DNA of 62,655 nucleotides, taken from Acidimicrobiia bacterium (GTDB lineage Bacteria > Actinomycetota > Acidimicrobiia > Spongiisociales > JAHEDJ01). The DNA lies in NCBI GenBank assembly GCA_029210695.1, contig JARGFH010000019.1:1-62655 (forward strand), in the 5' to 3' direction. The first letter of the stretch is position 1; every line of letters starts with the position of its first letter. Below, one piece after another: positions 7,680 through 17,578 of the stretch. The translations under genes and the position numbers were made by a program. Below the pieces are notes generated by a model, which did no database searches, was not told the origin of the DNA, and worked only from the letters and a program-made list of their open reading frames with translations.

Positions 7680-9995
7680 TCAGCCGTTTCGCTCGCTGAG
7701 AATCGTGTCGAGCGCTTCGACCACGATATCGGCATGGGATTCGTCGAACACCAGGGGAGGACGGATCTTCAGGACGTTCTGATGCAGCCCGGTCCGACCG
7801 ATGAGCACGTGTCGACGACGCATCTGGTTGACCAGCCATTCGGCGGTGTCCGGATCAGGCTGATCACCTGAGACGAGTTCGACGCCGACGAAAAGGCCGG
7901 CACCCCGGACGTCGCCAATCGACGGATGACGGATTGCCAGCGTACGGAGTTCGCCTCGCAGGTATTCGCCCACGCGCTCGGCGTGCGCCGGGAGATGCTC
8001 CGCCTCCATCACGTCCAGCACCGCCATGCCGGCCGCCGCGGACACCGAGTTGCCTGCGAAGGTCGAGAAGAAGTACCCGCGCTCCGTGAATGCTTCTGCG
8101 ATCTCGGTCGACGTGACGACCGCTGCAACAGGATGTCCATTACCCATCGGTTTGCCCAGGGTGACTATGTCGGGAACCACGCCCTGCTGGGCAAAGCCCC
8201 ACATGCGCTCACCGACCCGGCCGAAGCCCCCCTGGACTTCGTCGGCAATGAACAACCCGCCGGATCGGTGGATGTGGCCTGCCGCGGCTTCGAAATACCC
8301 GGAGGGAGCGTCGTAGATCCCGTCGCTGGCGAAGATCGTGTCACAGATGAAGGCGGCCGGTTGGTGCCCGGCCTCGCCGAGAGCCTCGACGGCACCGGGC
8401 ACGAATCCGGCGTAGTAAGACCCGACTTCTGCGTCGCGACCACGGCGGGTGTCGGGTGCCGGAACCGTCGCAACCCAGGACTTGAGACCGTCGTGTCCCA
8501 ATTCCTCCGGCGAGGTGGCCATGGTGAGGTAGGTCGAGCCGTGATAGGCGTAGCGAGTGATGACGAAGCCCTGATTGCCGGTCACGGTTCGGGCGATCCG
8601 CCAGGCAAGGTCGTTCGCTTCGCTTCCTGAGTTGACGAAGAGGACGACTTCGAGCCGGTCCGGAAGGAGTCCAACCAGCCGGTCGGCGTATTCGACCACG
8701 TCGTCGACGAGGTAGCGCGTATTCGTGTTCAGCACGCCCGCCTGGCGGGCGATGGCGGCCGTCACGGTCGGATTGCTATGCCCGACATGCGGCACGTTGT
8801 TGTACGCGTCCAGGAACCGATCTCCTGCGGCGTCGAATATCCATACGCCCTCCGCCGACGCTGCGTGGACGGGTTCTGCATATGACAGTCGAAGGCCCGG
8901 GCCGAATCTTCTCTCCCGATGCGCGATCAGCTCGCGTTCGGGCAGGCTTGACGGTGCCGATCGCCGACGGCACCGCCTCCGGATCTTCTCAACGAGCTCA
9001 TCAGGGTCGACGTCGGAGAGGCGTTCCAACGCAAGCCAGGTGCTGTCGGAGTAGGCGAGGATGTACTCGGTGTTATCCTCGTGATGCCCGACACGCCACG
9101 CACCGATCACCAGCGACTGCAGCAGTCTGCCTACCACCAGATCCGGGAGAACTTCCAGATCTCCGGATTCGAGTGGGATCAGCTCGTGATACGCAGCCGC
9201 CATTTCTGCGATTACGTCGGTCGGGTCTTCGTCACCGAGGATCTGGTAGGCGATGGCGACCGCCAGGTCGATAACCAGAGGACCGTGGACCATGTCGCCG
9301 AAGTCGATGATGCCTGCGATGCGGTCGGGGTCCTCGGGGTCGACGAGGAGGTTGTCCGGGTTGAAGTCGTTGTGGATGATCTGTGCTCGCAGGTGAGGTA
9401 GGCGCGGGGCAACCAGATCGTCGAACCGGTTGAGCCAGTGCTCGATGAGGGGTTGCTGGGCGGGTTCGACGTGGTGGAGCTTCGGGCGGAGCGCGGCGAG
9501 ATGGGCCAGATCCCAGAGGAGCACTCGCCCGGCAGCCGGATGGAAGAACCCGCGTAGTGCCAGCTCGAGGCGGGCCAGTGTGGTGGCAACGCTGTGACGA
9601 AGCGAGGCCGATGAGACACCCTGTTCAAGCGTGGCCCCCGGGAGGTAGCTCACCATCCGCACCGGCAGATTTGCTTTCCCCGCCACGTAGGTACCCAGGG
9701 TTTGATCATCGAGAGTCCGGCGCGGCCGGGGTACCGGCAGGTCCGGATCCATTGAAGCGATGTGTTCGAGAGCCGCCGCTTCCATGAACAGCACTTGGGA
9801 GCCCTCAGCCGGGTTGGCGAACTTGAGGACGTGGGCCCCGTCCGGGCCCATGATCAGGAAATTGCGATCACGCTCGCTGTCCAACGGACGGACGTCTCCG
9901 TCCACGCCGAACATACGGGATGCCACGTCTGTGGCCTCCGCGGTGGTGACTTCTGGGACCGGTTGCTCGAGCAGTTCGTCTGCCGGATGGGACAT
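7680..9995 (-). CDS. Fused APH-type kinase / class III PLP phospho-lyase
   Basis: 771 aa with two domains. Residues 1-330 are a phosphotransferase of the APH/choline-kinase fold, with catalytic HNDFNPDN and metal-binding IDFGD. Residues 340-771 are a class III aminotransferase-fold enzyme with DEVQGGFGR and the PLP lysine in TLGKPMGNGHP. Vertebrates have hydroxylysine kinase and phosphohydroxylysine phospho-lyase, or ethanolamine-phosphate phospho-lyase, as separate proteins of these two families. Fusion implies one protein phosphorylates an amino alcohol and then eliminates phosphate. The start at 9995 removes an arginine-rich shadow extension that overlaps the neighbour. It lies 35 bp after the E1-like gene, in an operon. 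Confidence 0.85.
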   Translation of the reverse strand: MSHPADELLEQPVPEVTTAEATDVASRMFGVDGDVRPLDSERDRNFLIMGPDGAHVLKFANPAEGSQVLFMEAAALEHIASMDPDLPVPRPRRTLDDQTLGTYVAGKANLPVRMVSYLPGATLEQGVSSASLRHSVATTLARLELALRGFFHPAAGRVLLWDLAHLAALRPKLHHVEPAQQPLIEHWLNRFDDLVAPRLPHLRAQIIHNDFNPDNLLVDPEDPDRIAGIIDFGDMVHGPLVIDLAVAIAYQILGDEDPTDVIAEMAAAYHELIPLESGDLEVLPDLVVGRLLQSLVIGAWRVGHHEDNTEYILAYSDSTWLALERLSDVDPDELVEKIRRRCRRRSAPSSLPERELIAHRERRFGPGLRLSYAEPVHAASAEGVWIFDAAGDRFLDAYNNVPHVGHSNPTVTAAIARQAGVLNTNTRYLVDDVVEYADRLVGLLPDRLEVVLFVNSGSEANDLAWRIARTVTGNQGFVITRYAYHGSTYLTMATSPEELGHDGLKSWVATVPAPDTRRGRDAEVGSYYAGFVPGAVEALGEAGHQPAAFICDTIFASDGIYDAPSGYFEAAAGHIHRSGGLFIADEVQGGFGRVGERMWGFAQQGVVPDIVTLGKPMGNGHPVAAVVTSTEIAEAFTERGYFFSTFAGNSVSAAAGMAVLDVMEAEHLPAHAERVGEYLRGELRTLAIRHPSIGDVRGAGLFVGVELVSGDQPDPDTAEWLVNQMRRRHVLIGRTGLHQNVLKIRPPLVFDESHADIVVEALDTILSERNG

Positions 9996-10030
9996 ACGCA
10001 GACGATACCGTGCTCCACCCATACCGTGGA

Positions 10031-12400
10031 TCAGCTGCGTAGGTTCACTGCCGCTACGGCCGCGTTGACGATCTGATCGGGTAGTAATCCGAAGGACTCG
10101 TAGAGTTCGTCGATCGTCCCGGATTCGCCGAACCTGTCGACTCCAATCGGCATGACCCGTTGCCCGAAAACGGAGCCGATCCATGACATGGCGTGACTCG
10201 ATGCATCATGGATGGTGACGATCGGTAGGCGCCGCTCATTCTCCGGAATCAGGTTCTCCAGGTGAATCGTCGCGCTCGCAGGTTGCATTGACCGGACCGC
10301 ACTTGCCAGGTGGCGACGCCACTCATGAAACAGGCGGTCCAGGCTGGTGAGGTCGAGAACCGTGGCGATGATGCCTTCCTCCTCGAGCAGGTCGGCAGCG
10401 GCGAGGACCTCGGGCATGGTCGGCCCGCTGCCCGCCAGGACGACTCCGGCCGACCCGCCGGCGGACGGCTCCCGGAGCCGGTAGCCGCCGGCCAGCACGG
10501 CGGCGCGCAGATGTTCGGGGCCGTACCGGTCGACGGCCTCCTCAAACGGGGTCTGGTCGATCGGCCGGGTCGACAGACGGAGGTACAGGCTGGTGCCGTC
10601 GGGGTCTGCCAGACTCGAGATGCCGGCAGAGAGCTGCCAGTCGAGTGCCCGACCGTAGGTTGGTTCACAGTAGGTGATGCCGGGCAACTCCAGGCCTACG
10701 GAAGGAGTGATGCTCGACTGATGAGCGCCTCCTTCCGGGGCGAGGCTGACTCCCGATGGAGTGCCGGCGACGATGAACCGGCTGTCGTTGTACAGCGAAT
10801 ACACCAGACCGTCGAGCCCGCGCAATACGAACGGGTCGTAGACGGTGCCGATCGGAATCAGCATCTCGCCGTGATGGTCGTGAGCAAGACCGAGTTGACC
10901 GAGCAGCAGGAAGAGATTCATCTCGGAGATACCGAGTTCGATGTGGTGGCCCGATGGCCCCGGCTGCCAGCGGAGTAGCCGGCCGTCGCCGAAGTAGTCG
11001 GTGCGCTCGGTCGGAGAGAAGACGCCCATTTTGTTGATCCACCCGCCGAGGTTGGTGGACGTCGCCACGTCGGGTGAGACGGTGACGATCCGGCCGGCGA
11101 CCGCCGGATCATTCCCGAGTGCGACCAGCGCCCTGCCGAATTGCTCCTGGGTCGACGTTGGTCGACTTCCACTGTGCGATGAGATCTCGGAAGCAATCGG
11201 GACCACCGGTCTCGGAGGCGAGGGACGGTTGTTGATCTCGCCACCGACCGCGGCACACAACATGCCCTCCGGTGAGTCTGCGGGAAGACGGTCCCACTCC
11301 GTGTCCGGCGTCAGGCCGGCCGCATTGCGAAAGCGGTCTATTTGCGCGGGGGAGAGCAGCGCCGAGTGATTGAGCGGATCACCGGCAATCGGAAGTCCCC
11401 ATCCTTTCACGGTGTAGGCGAAAACAACGCTGGGCCGGTCGGTTTCGGCATCGCAGGTGCGATACGACCGGATGAGGGTGTTGAGGTCGTGGCCGCCGAG
11501 GTCGCCGATGAGCGTGGCGAGGTCCTGGTCGGCGACGTCGTCCAGGAACGTCTTCAGCTCAGCAGGGGCACTCGCCAGAAACCTCGATCGCAGGTCGGCG
11601 CCTTCGAACGCGAACAGGCTCTGGTACTCCTCATTCGACATGTCATCGATGTGCCGGCGGAGGCTTTCGCCGCCGGGCCTGGCAAAGGCGGCCTCGAGTC
11701 TGTTCCCGTACTTCGCCTCCACGACATGCCAGCCGGCGTCGCCGAAGAGCCGCTGGAGTCGGCCGGACTGGATGCCGGGGACGACCCGGTCGAGGCTCTG
11801 CCGGTTCAAGTCGATGATCAGCGTCACGTTGCCCAGGCCCTGCAGTGCGGGTTCCGAGATGGCCTCCCAGACGTTGCCCTCATCGAGTTCGGCGTCTCCC
11901 ACGGTGGCGATGAACCTTGCAGGCGGGCGCGACCCGAAGTGGTGGTCGACGTAGCGGCGGGCGGCCGCAGAAAAGAGAGGAGCGACGGCCCCGAGCCCAA
12001 CGGAGCCGGTCGAGAAATCCGCAACGTCCGGGTCTTTGGTCCGGGAAGGATACGCCTGGAGGCCGCCCAGGCGGCGGAGCCGGGTCAGGTAGGAGCGGTC
12101 GAGTTCGCCGGTCAAGTACTTGATGGCGTGGTAGACCGGCGAGGCATGCGGCTTGACGGCGACCTTGTCATCGCCTCCGATGTGGGCAAACCAGAGCGCG
12201 GTCATTATCGAAACCATCGAGGCCGACGACGCCTGGTGACCGCCCGTTTTGATGCCGCCTGCATCAGTTCGATTGGCATGGTCGACCATTCGGACGGCGA
12301 GCCAGAGAACTCGCTGTTCGATGGTTCTCAGCACGGCAAGATCGGGAGGGTGGCTCAGTCGGTCGGTGGCTGCCATCGTGGGCGCATTCTCGCGTTTCAC
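10031..12400 (-). CDS. Homodimeric E1-like / transketolase-family TPP enzyme
   Basis: 789 aa, shorter than E. coli AceE (about 886). The thiamine-diphosphate/Mg motif is GDAELDEGNVWEA...LIIDLN near residues 165-195. The N-terminal half also carries GIKTGGHQASSAS and AYTVKGWGLPIAGD, and the C-terminal half has the pyrimidine-binding domain (SEMNLFLLLGQLG). AceE-like enzymes decarboxylate pyruvate or related 2-oxoacids. No E2 or E3 gene is nearby, so it may not work in a dehydrogenase complex. The GTG at 12400 is taken as start; an ATG at 12376 is equally possible. It is co-transcribed with the kinase/lyase. Confidence 0.8.
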   Translation of the reverse strand: MKRENAPTMAATDRLSHPPDLAVLRTIEQRVLWLAVRMVDHANRTDAGGIKTGGHQASSASMVSIMTALWFAHIGGDDKVAVKPHASPVYHAIKYLTGELDRSYLTRLRRLGGLQAYPSRTKDPDVADFSTGSVGLGAVAPLFSAAARRYVDHHFGSRPPARFIATVGDAELDEGNVWEAISEPALQGLGNVTLIIDLNRQSLDRVVPGIQSGRLQRLFGDAGWHVVEAKYGNRLEAAFARPGGESLRRHIDDMSNEEYQSLFAFEGADLRSRFLASAPAELKTFLDDVADQDLATLIGDLGGHDLNTLIRSYRTCDAETDRPSVVFAYTVKGWGLPIAGDPLNHSALLSPAQIDRFRNAAGLTPDTEWDRLPADSPEGMLCAAVGGEINNRPSPPRPVVPIASEISSHSGSRPTSTQEQFGRALVALGNDPAVAGRIVTVSPDVATSTNLGGWINKMGVFSPTERTDYFGDGRLLRWQPGPSGHHIELGISEMNLFLLLGQLGLAHDHHGEMLIPIGTVYDPFVLRGLDGLVYSLYNDSRFIVAGTPSGVSLAPEGGAHQSSITPSVGLELPGITYCEPTYGRALDWQLSAGISSLADPDGTSLYLRLSTRPIDQTPFEEAVDRYGPEHLRAAVLAGGYRLREPSAGGSAGVVLAGSGPTMPEVLAAADLLEEEGIIATVLDLTSLDRLFHEWRRHLASAVRSMQPASATIHLENLIPENERRLPIVTIHDASSHAMSWIGSVFGQRVMPIGVDRFGESGTIDELYESFGLLPDQIVNAAVAAVNLRS

Positions 12401-12557
12401 GGGTCCGACTGCTGGATGGTCCCACTTCGGTAGGACCTAATCAGATCCGGGGGAGGCGGCGAACGGCCACGAAACGGCTTGCCAGGCCCGCGGTCGAGGT
12501 GATCGGATCAGACCCCGGCAGGCCAATCCGAGATTTCCGTTCAGTTCGGCTCGCCGG

Positions 12558-13631
12558 TTGCCGATATCTGAACTCGTGGATTCAAAGCGCAACACCGTGG
12601 CCCGATGGGGGATCTACGGTTTCCTGTTCGGAGCTCTCTTTCCTGCGATCGGGTGGACCGCGGCTACGCGGACCGGGGCGCAGACTCTTGCAGACGCTCA
12701 CGCCGCACAACCCGTTCTGTGGATCGTGGATCTCGCTCCCTTCGTACTCGCCATGGCCGGGTTCCTCATCGGAATCCAGCAAGCCAAGCTGGCGGCGGCC
12801 CTCAAAGCAACAGATCAAAAGGTGCACGACCGAACCCGGGAGTTGCGCGTCGCCAATGATCGACTCCAACACCTCATCCAGTCGAAGGACCAGTTCCTGG
12901 CAACGGTGAGCCACGAACTGCGTACGCCGCTGACCGTCGTCTGTGGATTTGCGCAGGAATTGCTCGACGACGAGGTGCGGATTTCCGGACTCGAAGCTAA
13001 GGAACTGATCGGCGTTATCGCCGACCAGAGCCATGAACTCAGCAACATCATCGAGGACCTCCTCGTGGCTGCTCGCGCCGACATCGGAGCGGTGTCCATT
13101 TCCAAGGTGGAAGTCGATGTCGCCGCCGAGGCGGAGATGGTCGTATCGGGTTGTGTCTGCACGAAGGACGAGCGCGCTTCCATCCGTCTGGACCTCGAGC
13201 CCGCCGTGGCGGAGATCGACCCCACCCGGCTACGCCAGATCGTCCGGAATCTATTGACGAATGCCATCCGTTACGGGGGGCCCGTGCGGTCGGTCGAGAC
13301 CCGGACCAGCGATGGGGTCGTGACCATCCGCGTTCGTGACAACGGGCGAGGGATCCCGGTTGAGGATCGCGAGCGAGTATTCGAGCCGTATCAGAGCACC
13401 GGAGCCGAACGCGGGGTGTCCGGTTCGGTTGGGCTCGGCCTCACGGTGTCACGCAAGCTCGCCACACTGATGGGCGGCGACCTGTCCTACACATACGATG
13501 ACGGAATCAGCACGTTCGTGTTGTCGTTCCCCGCACTGGAGTCGGGTCAGATCTCGGTGATCGAAGGAAACGAAGAGCCGTCCATCCAGTCCCGGAGTGC
13601 CTTCGTCGCTCGCACATCGTCCTCGTTGTAG
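12558..13631 (+). CDS. Membrane sensor histidine kinase
   Basis: 357 aa. Two membrane segments (residues 17-34 and 53-73) with almost no extracytoplasmic loop lead to a short coiled coil, then HisKA with phospho-acceptor His in SHELRTPL (residue 119). The HATPase has an N-box (NLLTNAIRYGG), G1 (DNGRGIP) and G2 (GSVGLGLTVS). No dedicated sensor domain or adjacent response regulator is seen. The TTG start is weak and a GTG at 12576 is an alternative. The last 85 bp overlap the convergent nuclease gene. Its catalytic core is paralogous to the kinase at 46649. Confidence 0.85.
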   Translation: MPISELVDSKRNTVARWGIYGFLFGALFPAIGWTAATRTGAQTLADAHAAQPVLWIVDLAPFVLAMAGFLIGIQQAKLAAALKATDQKVHDRTRELRVANDRLQHLIQSKDQFLATVSHELRTPLTVVCGFAQELLDDEVRISGLEAKELIGVIADQSHELSNIIEDLLVAARADIGAVSISKVEVDVAAEAEMVVSGCVCTKDERASIRLDLEPAVAEIDPTRLRQIVRNLLTNAIRYGGPVRSVETRTSDGVVTIRVRDNGRGIPVEDRERVFEPYQSTGAERGVSGSVGLGLTVSRKLATLMGGDLSYTYDDGISTFVLSFPALESGQISVIEGNEEPSIQSRSAFVARTSSSL

Positions 13632-15412
13632 GCGAGAACCCGCTCCCGCGCGGCGGCGTCGCCGGCCACTGCCTGCTGGTACCAGACCATGGAGTTCCCG
13701 CCTCCCGGCTGTGCGTCCCTCCAGGCGAATCCGGCGAGGGCGGCCACCGTCTTCAAGCCTCCACTTTCGCCGGTAATGAGTTGCGACTCGAACTCCTTTC
13801 GCATATCGACCCAGCGCCCTGATTGGATGAAGGCTTCGACGGATTCGGCCGTTGCGGTGTCGTCGCCGGCGATGCCTCTCCGCATGTGGCGCTCCTCCGC
13901 CTGGCTCGAGTAGCAGTAGACGGCAACAGTTCCTCCGGCCGACTCGGTGGATTCGATCAACGTGGTGATCCAACTCCAGAAACGGTGGAACACTTCCTGC
14001 CGGGCGGTGCCATCGGAATCCATCGGATCCCACCGAACAAATGGGTGGTAGATGGTCCCCGACCTATCGGTAACGAGCGCCCCCCAGAGGTAGGCCTGCT
14101 CATCGATGGTGTTCTCCATGTCTATGTCGATTTCGACATCGGCGCGTGGCACGCTGACCCGGTCGATGTCGCGCTTTCGGTAGGCCGTCTCGGTGCCTAT
14201 TCGGGCCCGGGCCATCTCGATGTGAGCCGGCAAGGTTCGTAGCGACGAACCTGCGCGGGCCGTTGCGACCTCCACCGTATGTGCGTCGAGCCGAGCGGCA
14301 TCTCCGGCCGTGGTGAATCCGGCTTCGGAGAGCACCCTGATCTGTTTGGCCCGTCGCCTGCCGATCACGTCGGCCACCGGCGTGGCAGGCTCTGCGACGG
14401 CGGCTCCCTCGAGGTAGGTGGCGACGTCGACGCCCTGACGGATCAGGTCGGCCGTCTGCCAGTCGAGTTGGGCCAGTTGCTCGGTAGTTGTGATTCCGCC
14501 GAGATGAAGGTCGCGCCACTGTGGCCATCCGATGCGAGGGAGAAGGCTGACATCGTCGGAATCCTCGAGAACCGGCCGGCATACCTCCCACCATTCGCAG
14601 GTGCCGCAGTCGGTGATCTTGACAGGCACCACCAACGGCTCGATCGTGGCGTCGATGCCGCGTTTCTGCGCGATGGCGATGATGTCGAGTCGGAAGTCGA
14701 ACTCGAAGTCGTACCGTTCGAGAGTGGTGCGAATCCGACCGCCCGATCGCCACATCGGTTCGTGGAAGTCGTACCAGACCACCACAAGCTCTTTGCCGAT
14801 GATGCCACCGGCCGGACGCGGCGAAGCGTGGGCGCAAGCTTCGAGCATCCGGTGGTAGTGGGCGAGTTGTAGTGCGTCTCCTTCGTGTGGGCGGATTGTG
14901 GAGCCGGCCGGATTGGCGGCCGATGCGAGGGCCGGGGAAGACAGCGGGCTCGTCCGGGCTCCAGCGGCCCGGTCTTCGGCTGCGAGCGTCAGGTGATGCT
15001 TCACGTCGATCGGGTGGTAGGTCCACCGACCGTCGACGGCTTCGTCGCGTACCAGCAAATCCGGTTCACCGACCCGCCGGCCGGCGGCGTCCGCTGGCAG
15101 CCTCCCGCCCACAATGAGCATGACCCCACCGTCCATCGCGGCTTTGGTTCTTGCCTCGCGGTCGGCCCTGGAGGAGTCCCTATCGACGATCGTCGCCTCC
15201 GGGTGGAGTTTGCTCAGTTCGGCGAAGATCTGTACTTCGAACTCGATACCGCGGTCCATTCGCAACTGCACGTCATCAGGCCGCTCGATGAGTACGACGT
15301 CGATGGTCGGGTCGTTGGCGAGGTGGGCGACCACGGGGCATTGCTTGGCGATGTACCCGCCCTGAGGTGGGACGGTGCTGATGTCATGGCGGGTCGGCAC
15401 GATCTCGAGCAT
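13547..15412 (-). CDS. TM0106-family RecB-like nuclease with RNase H-like domain
   Basis: 621 aa. The N-terminal RecB/Cas4-like nuclease core shows GEPDLLVRDE, then HPIDVKHHLT and ALQLAHYHRML, with a cysteine pair (CGTCEWWEVC) typical of a 4Fe-4S-coupled nuclease. A helix-hairpin-helix-like middle (GITTTEQLAQLD, AGFTTAGDAARL) is followed by a YprB-like RNase H domain (DMENTIDEQAYLWGALV...ERVLAYNEDDVRATKAL). The ATG at 15412 fits homologues; the extension to 15820 runs antisense through the next gene. It is divergent from the TMADH-like gene with only 24 bp between starts. Confidence 0.88.
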   Translation of the reverse strand: MLEIVPTRHDISTVPPQGGYIAKQCPVVAHLANDPTIDVVLIERPDDVQLRMDRGIEFEVQIFAELSKLHPEATIVDRDSSRADREARTKAAMDGGVMLIVGGRLPADAAGRRVGEPDLLVRDEAVDGRWTYHPIDVKHHLTLAAEDRAAGARTSPLSSPALASAANPAGSTIRPHEGDALQLAHYHRMLEACAHASPRPAGGIIGKELVVVWYDFHEPMWRSGGRIRTTLERYDFEFDFRLDIIAIAQKRGIDATIEPLVVPVKITDCGTCEWWEVCRPVLEDSDDVSLLPRIGWPQWRDLHLGGITTTEQLAQLDWQTADLIRQGVDVATYLEGAAVAEPATPVADVIGRRRAKQIRVLSEAGFTTAGDAARLDAHTVEVATARAGSSLRTLPAHIEMARARIGTETAYRKRDIDRVSVPRADVEIDIDMENTIDEQAYLWGALVTDRSGTIYHPFVRWDPMDSDGTARQEVFHRFWSWITTLIESTESAGGTVAVYCYSSQAEERHMRRGIAGDDTATAESVEAFIQSGRWVDMRKEFESQLITGESGGLKTVAALAGFAWRDAQPGGGNSMVWYQQAVAGDAAARERVLAYNEDDVRATKALRDWMDGSSFPSITEI

Positions 15413-15436
15413 AGGGCGGGAGGTAGCCTGGATCCC

Positions 15437-17509
15437 GTGTCTACTGCGCGAGATCCACGCTACGACGTCTTGTTCGAACCGGTCGCCATCGGACCTGTCA
15501 CGGCACGCAACCGATTCTTCCAGGTGCCGCACTGCAACGGTATGGGATATCGAGACCCGAATGCCCTGGCGGCCATGCGGGGCGTCAAGGCAGAAGGAGG
15601 ATGGGCGGTCGTCTCGACCGAGGAAGTAGAGATCCATCCCTCGTCTGAGACGACCCCCTATGTCGAGGGCCGGATCTGGGACGACGCCGACCTCCCTGCT
15701 CACTCGCTGGTCGTGTCGAAGATCCACGCGCACGGATCGCTGGCCGCTATCGAACTGGTTCACAACGGGATGTCTGCTCCCAACTTCTACACGAGGGTCC
15801 CGCCGATGGGACCCGATCACTTGCCTCTATCCGGCAGCCACTTTGAACCGGTGCAGGCACGGCGAATGACCAGGGACGACATCAATGAGTTGCGTGGCTG
15901 GCATCGAGCGGCCGTGCGGCGGTCTGTGCAGGCCGGCTACGACATCGTCTACGTCTATGCCGGGCACAGTCTGAGCACCCTGCAGTTCTTTCTCTCGCCT
16001 CGCTACAACCACCGGACCGACGAGTACGGCGGGTCGCTCGAAAACCGGGTCCGGCTACTGCGGGAGGTCCTCGAGGACACACTCGAAGAGGTGGATGGCC
16101 GGGCCGGCGTGGCCTGCCGGATCGCCGTTGATGAACTGCTCGGCACCGAAGGCATAGATCGAGACGACATCGAGGGCGTCCTCGGACTAGTGGGGGAACT
16201 GCCCGATGTGTGGGACTTCATGGTTGGCACCTGGCCGGACGACTCGGTGACGTCGCGCTTCGGGCCGGAGGCCGGGCAGGAGGAGTATGTGCTGGGGTTG
16301 CGGCAACTCACCACCAAGCCGGTAGTAGGGGTGGGCCGATTCACTTCACCTGACACGATGGTGCGCATGATTCGCCAGGGCGTGCTGGACTTCGTCGGGG
16401 CCGCCCGTCCCTCAATCGCCGACCCGTTCCTGCCGAACAAGATCGCCGAAGGGCGTCTCGACGAGATCAGGGAATGCATCGGCTGCAACATCTGTGTGAC
16501 CGGCGATTGGACCATGGCGCCTATTCGCTGCACTCAGAACCCGGCGATGGGAGAAGAGTGGCGCCGCGGCTGGCATCCCGAGACCTTTCGGAAGACCCCC
16601 GAACCGGAGCGGGTCCTCGTGGTTGGGGCAGGTCCGGCCGGTCTGGAAGCGGCCATGGCAGCGGGCAAGCGGGGCTATGAAGTCGTTCTCGTTGAAGCCG
16701 GCCGTCAACTCGGCGGCCGGGTTGCCCGTGAAGCAAGTCTCCCGGGTCTGGCTACCTGGAGGCGGGTCGTGGACTACCGGCAAGGACAGATCGACCGGCT
16801 TCCGAACGTCGAGTACTACTTCGAGAGCCCGATGACGACAGATGAGATCCTCGACTACGGCTTCCGCCACGTTGCGGTAGCGACTGGTTCGACCTGGCGA
16901 CGGGATGGGGTCGGGCATCGGCACACCAGCCCGATGGTGATCGACCCATCAATGGAGATACTGACTCCAGATGACGTCCTGTCCGGGTCTCGCCCACTCG
17001 GGCGGCGGATCGTGCTTTTCGACGACGAGCACTACTACATGGGCGGTGTGCTGGCGGAATTGCTGAGAGGCGAAGGCTTCGAAGTGACCCTGATAGCCCA
17101 AACCGCCGAAATCTCTGATTTCACCCGTAACACCATGGAGCAGCACCGGATCCAGCGGCTTCTGCTGGAAATGGGTTGCCACCTTCTGACTCGTCGGACG
17201 GTCGAGCGAGTCGAGGAGGGGGCGGTCTCGACCAGGTGCGTGTTCACCGGCCGTGAATCGGTCGTGGAGTGTGATGCGGTGCTTCTGGTGACCGCCCGGC
17301 TGCCAAACGAGCAACTGGCGATCAAATGTGAAGACCGCAAACAGGAGTGGGAGCAGGCGGGACTCCACACGGTACGTGCTATCGGCGACGCGCTGGCGCC
17401 GGGAACGATCGCGGCGGCGGTGTGGGACGGCCGGCGATTCGCGCAGGAACTCGACGGCGCCGATGAGGGCGCCCTGTATCGCCGCAATGTGCCCGGCCTC
17501 GTGGTCTGA
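15437..17509 (+). CDS. Trimethylamine dehydrogenase-family iron-sulfur flavoprotein
   Basis: 690 aa, close to the TMADH length. An FMN TIM barrel comes first, with NRFFQVPHC holding the Cys that in TMADH carries 6-S-cysteinyl FMN (Cys30). A 4Fe-4S motif (CIGCNIC then Cys 12 residues later) follows near residues 345-365, then an ADP/FAD-binding fold (VGAGPAGLEAA). Alignment by eye from Cys30 puts Glu where TMADH has substrate-cage Tyr60 (TEYC versus TEEV). The substrate is therefore probably not trimethylamine, though an amine or methylated amino acid remains likely. The GTG start leaves 24 bp to the divergent nuclease gene. Confidence 0.9.
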   Translation: MSTARDPRYDVLFEPVAIGPVTARNRFFQVPHCNGMGYRDPNALAAMRGVKAEGGWAVVSTEEVEIHPSSETTPYVEGRIWDDADLPAHSLVVSKIHAHGSLAAIELVHNGMSAPNFYTRVPPMGPDHLPLSGSHFEPVQARRMTRDDINELRGWHRAAVRRSVQAGYDIVYVYAGHSLSTLQFFLSPRYNHRTDEYGGSLENRVRLLREVLEDTLEEVDGRAGVACRIAVDELLGTEGIDRDDIEGVLGLVGELPDVWDFMVGTWPDDSVTSRFGPEAGQEEYVLGLRQLTTKPVVGVGRFTSPDTMVRMIRQGVLDFVGAARPSIADPFLPNKIAEGRLDEIRECIGCNICVTGDWTMAPIRCTQNPAMGEEWRRGWHPETFRKTPEPERVLVVGAGPAGLEAAMAAGKRGYEVVLVEAGRQLGGRVAREASLPGLATWRRVVDYRQGQIDRLPNVEYYFESPMTTDEILDYGFRHVAVATGSTWRRDGVGHRHTSPMVIDPSMEILTPDDVLSGSRPLGRRIVLFDDEHYYMGGVLAELLRGEGFEVTLIAQTAEISDFTRNTMEQHRIQRLLLEMGCHLLTRRTVERVEEGAVSTRCVFTGRESVVECDAVLLVTARLPNEQLAIKCEDRKQEWEQAGLHTVRAIGDALAPGTIAAAVWDGRRFAQELDGADEGALYRRNVPGLVV

Positions 17510-17578
17510 GGCGGCTCCAGACCCACCGGAGTCAACGGCTTTCGGTAGCGTGAGGGGAGCCTCCGCCGCGGAGCCGCT

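Noticed and set aside
11342-12433. 363-aa plus-strand ORF opposite the E1-like gene
   Set aside because: Antisense shadow with no motif; the minus-strand gene has a complete TPP motif over the same bases.
14885-15436. Long N-terminal extension of the TMADH-like ORF
   Set aside because: It runs antisense through the well-supported nuclease gene, with shadow codon usage. The family N-terminus begins at 15437.
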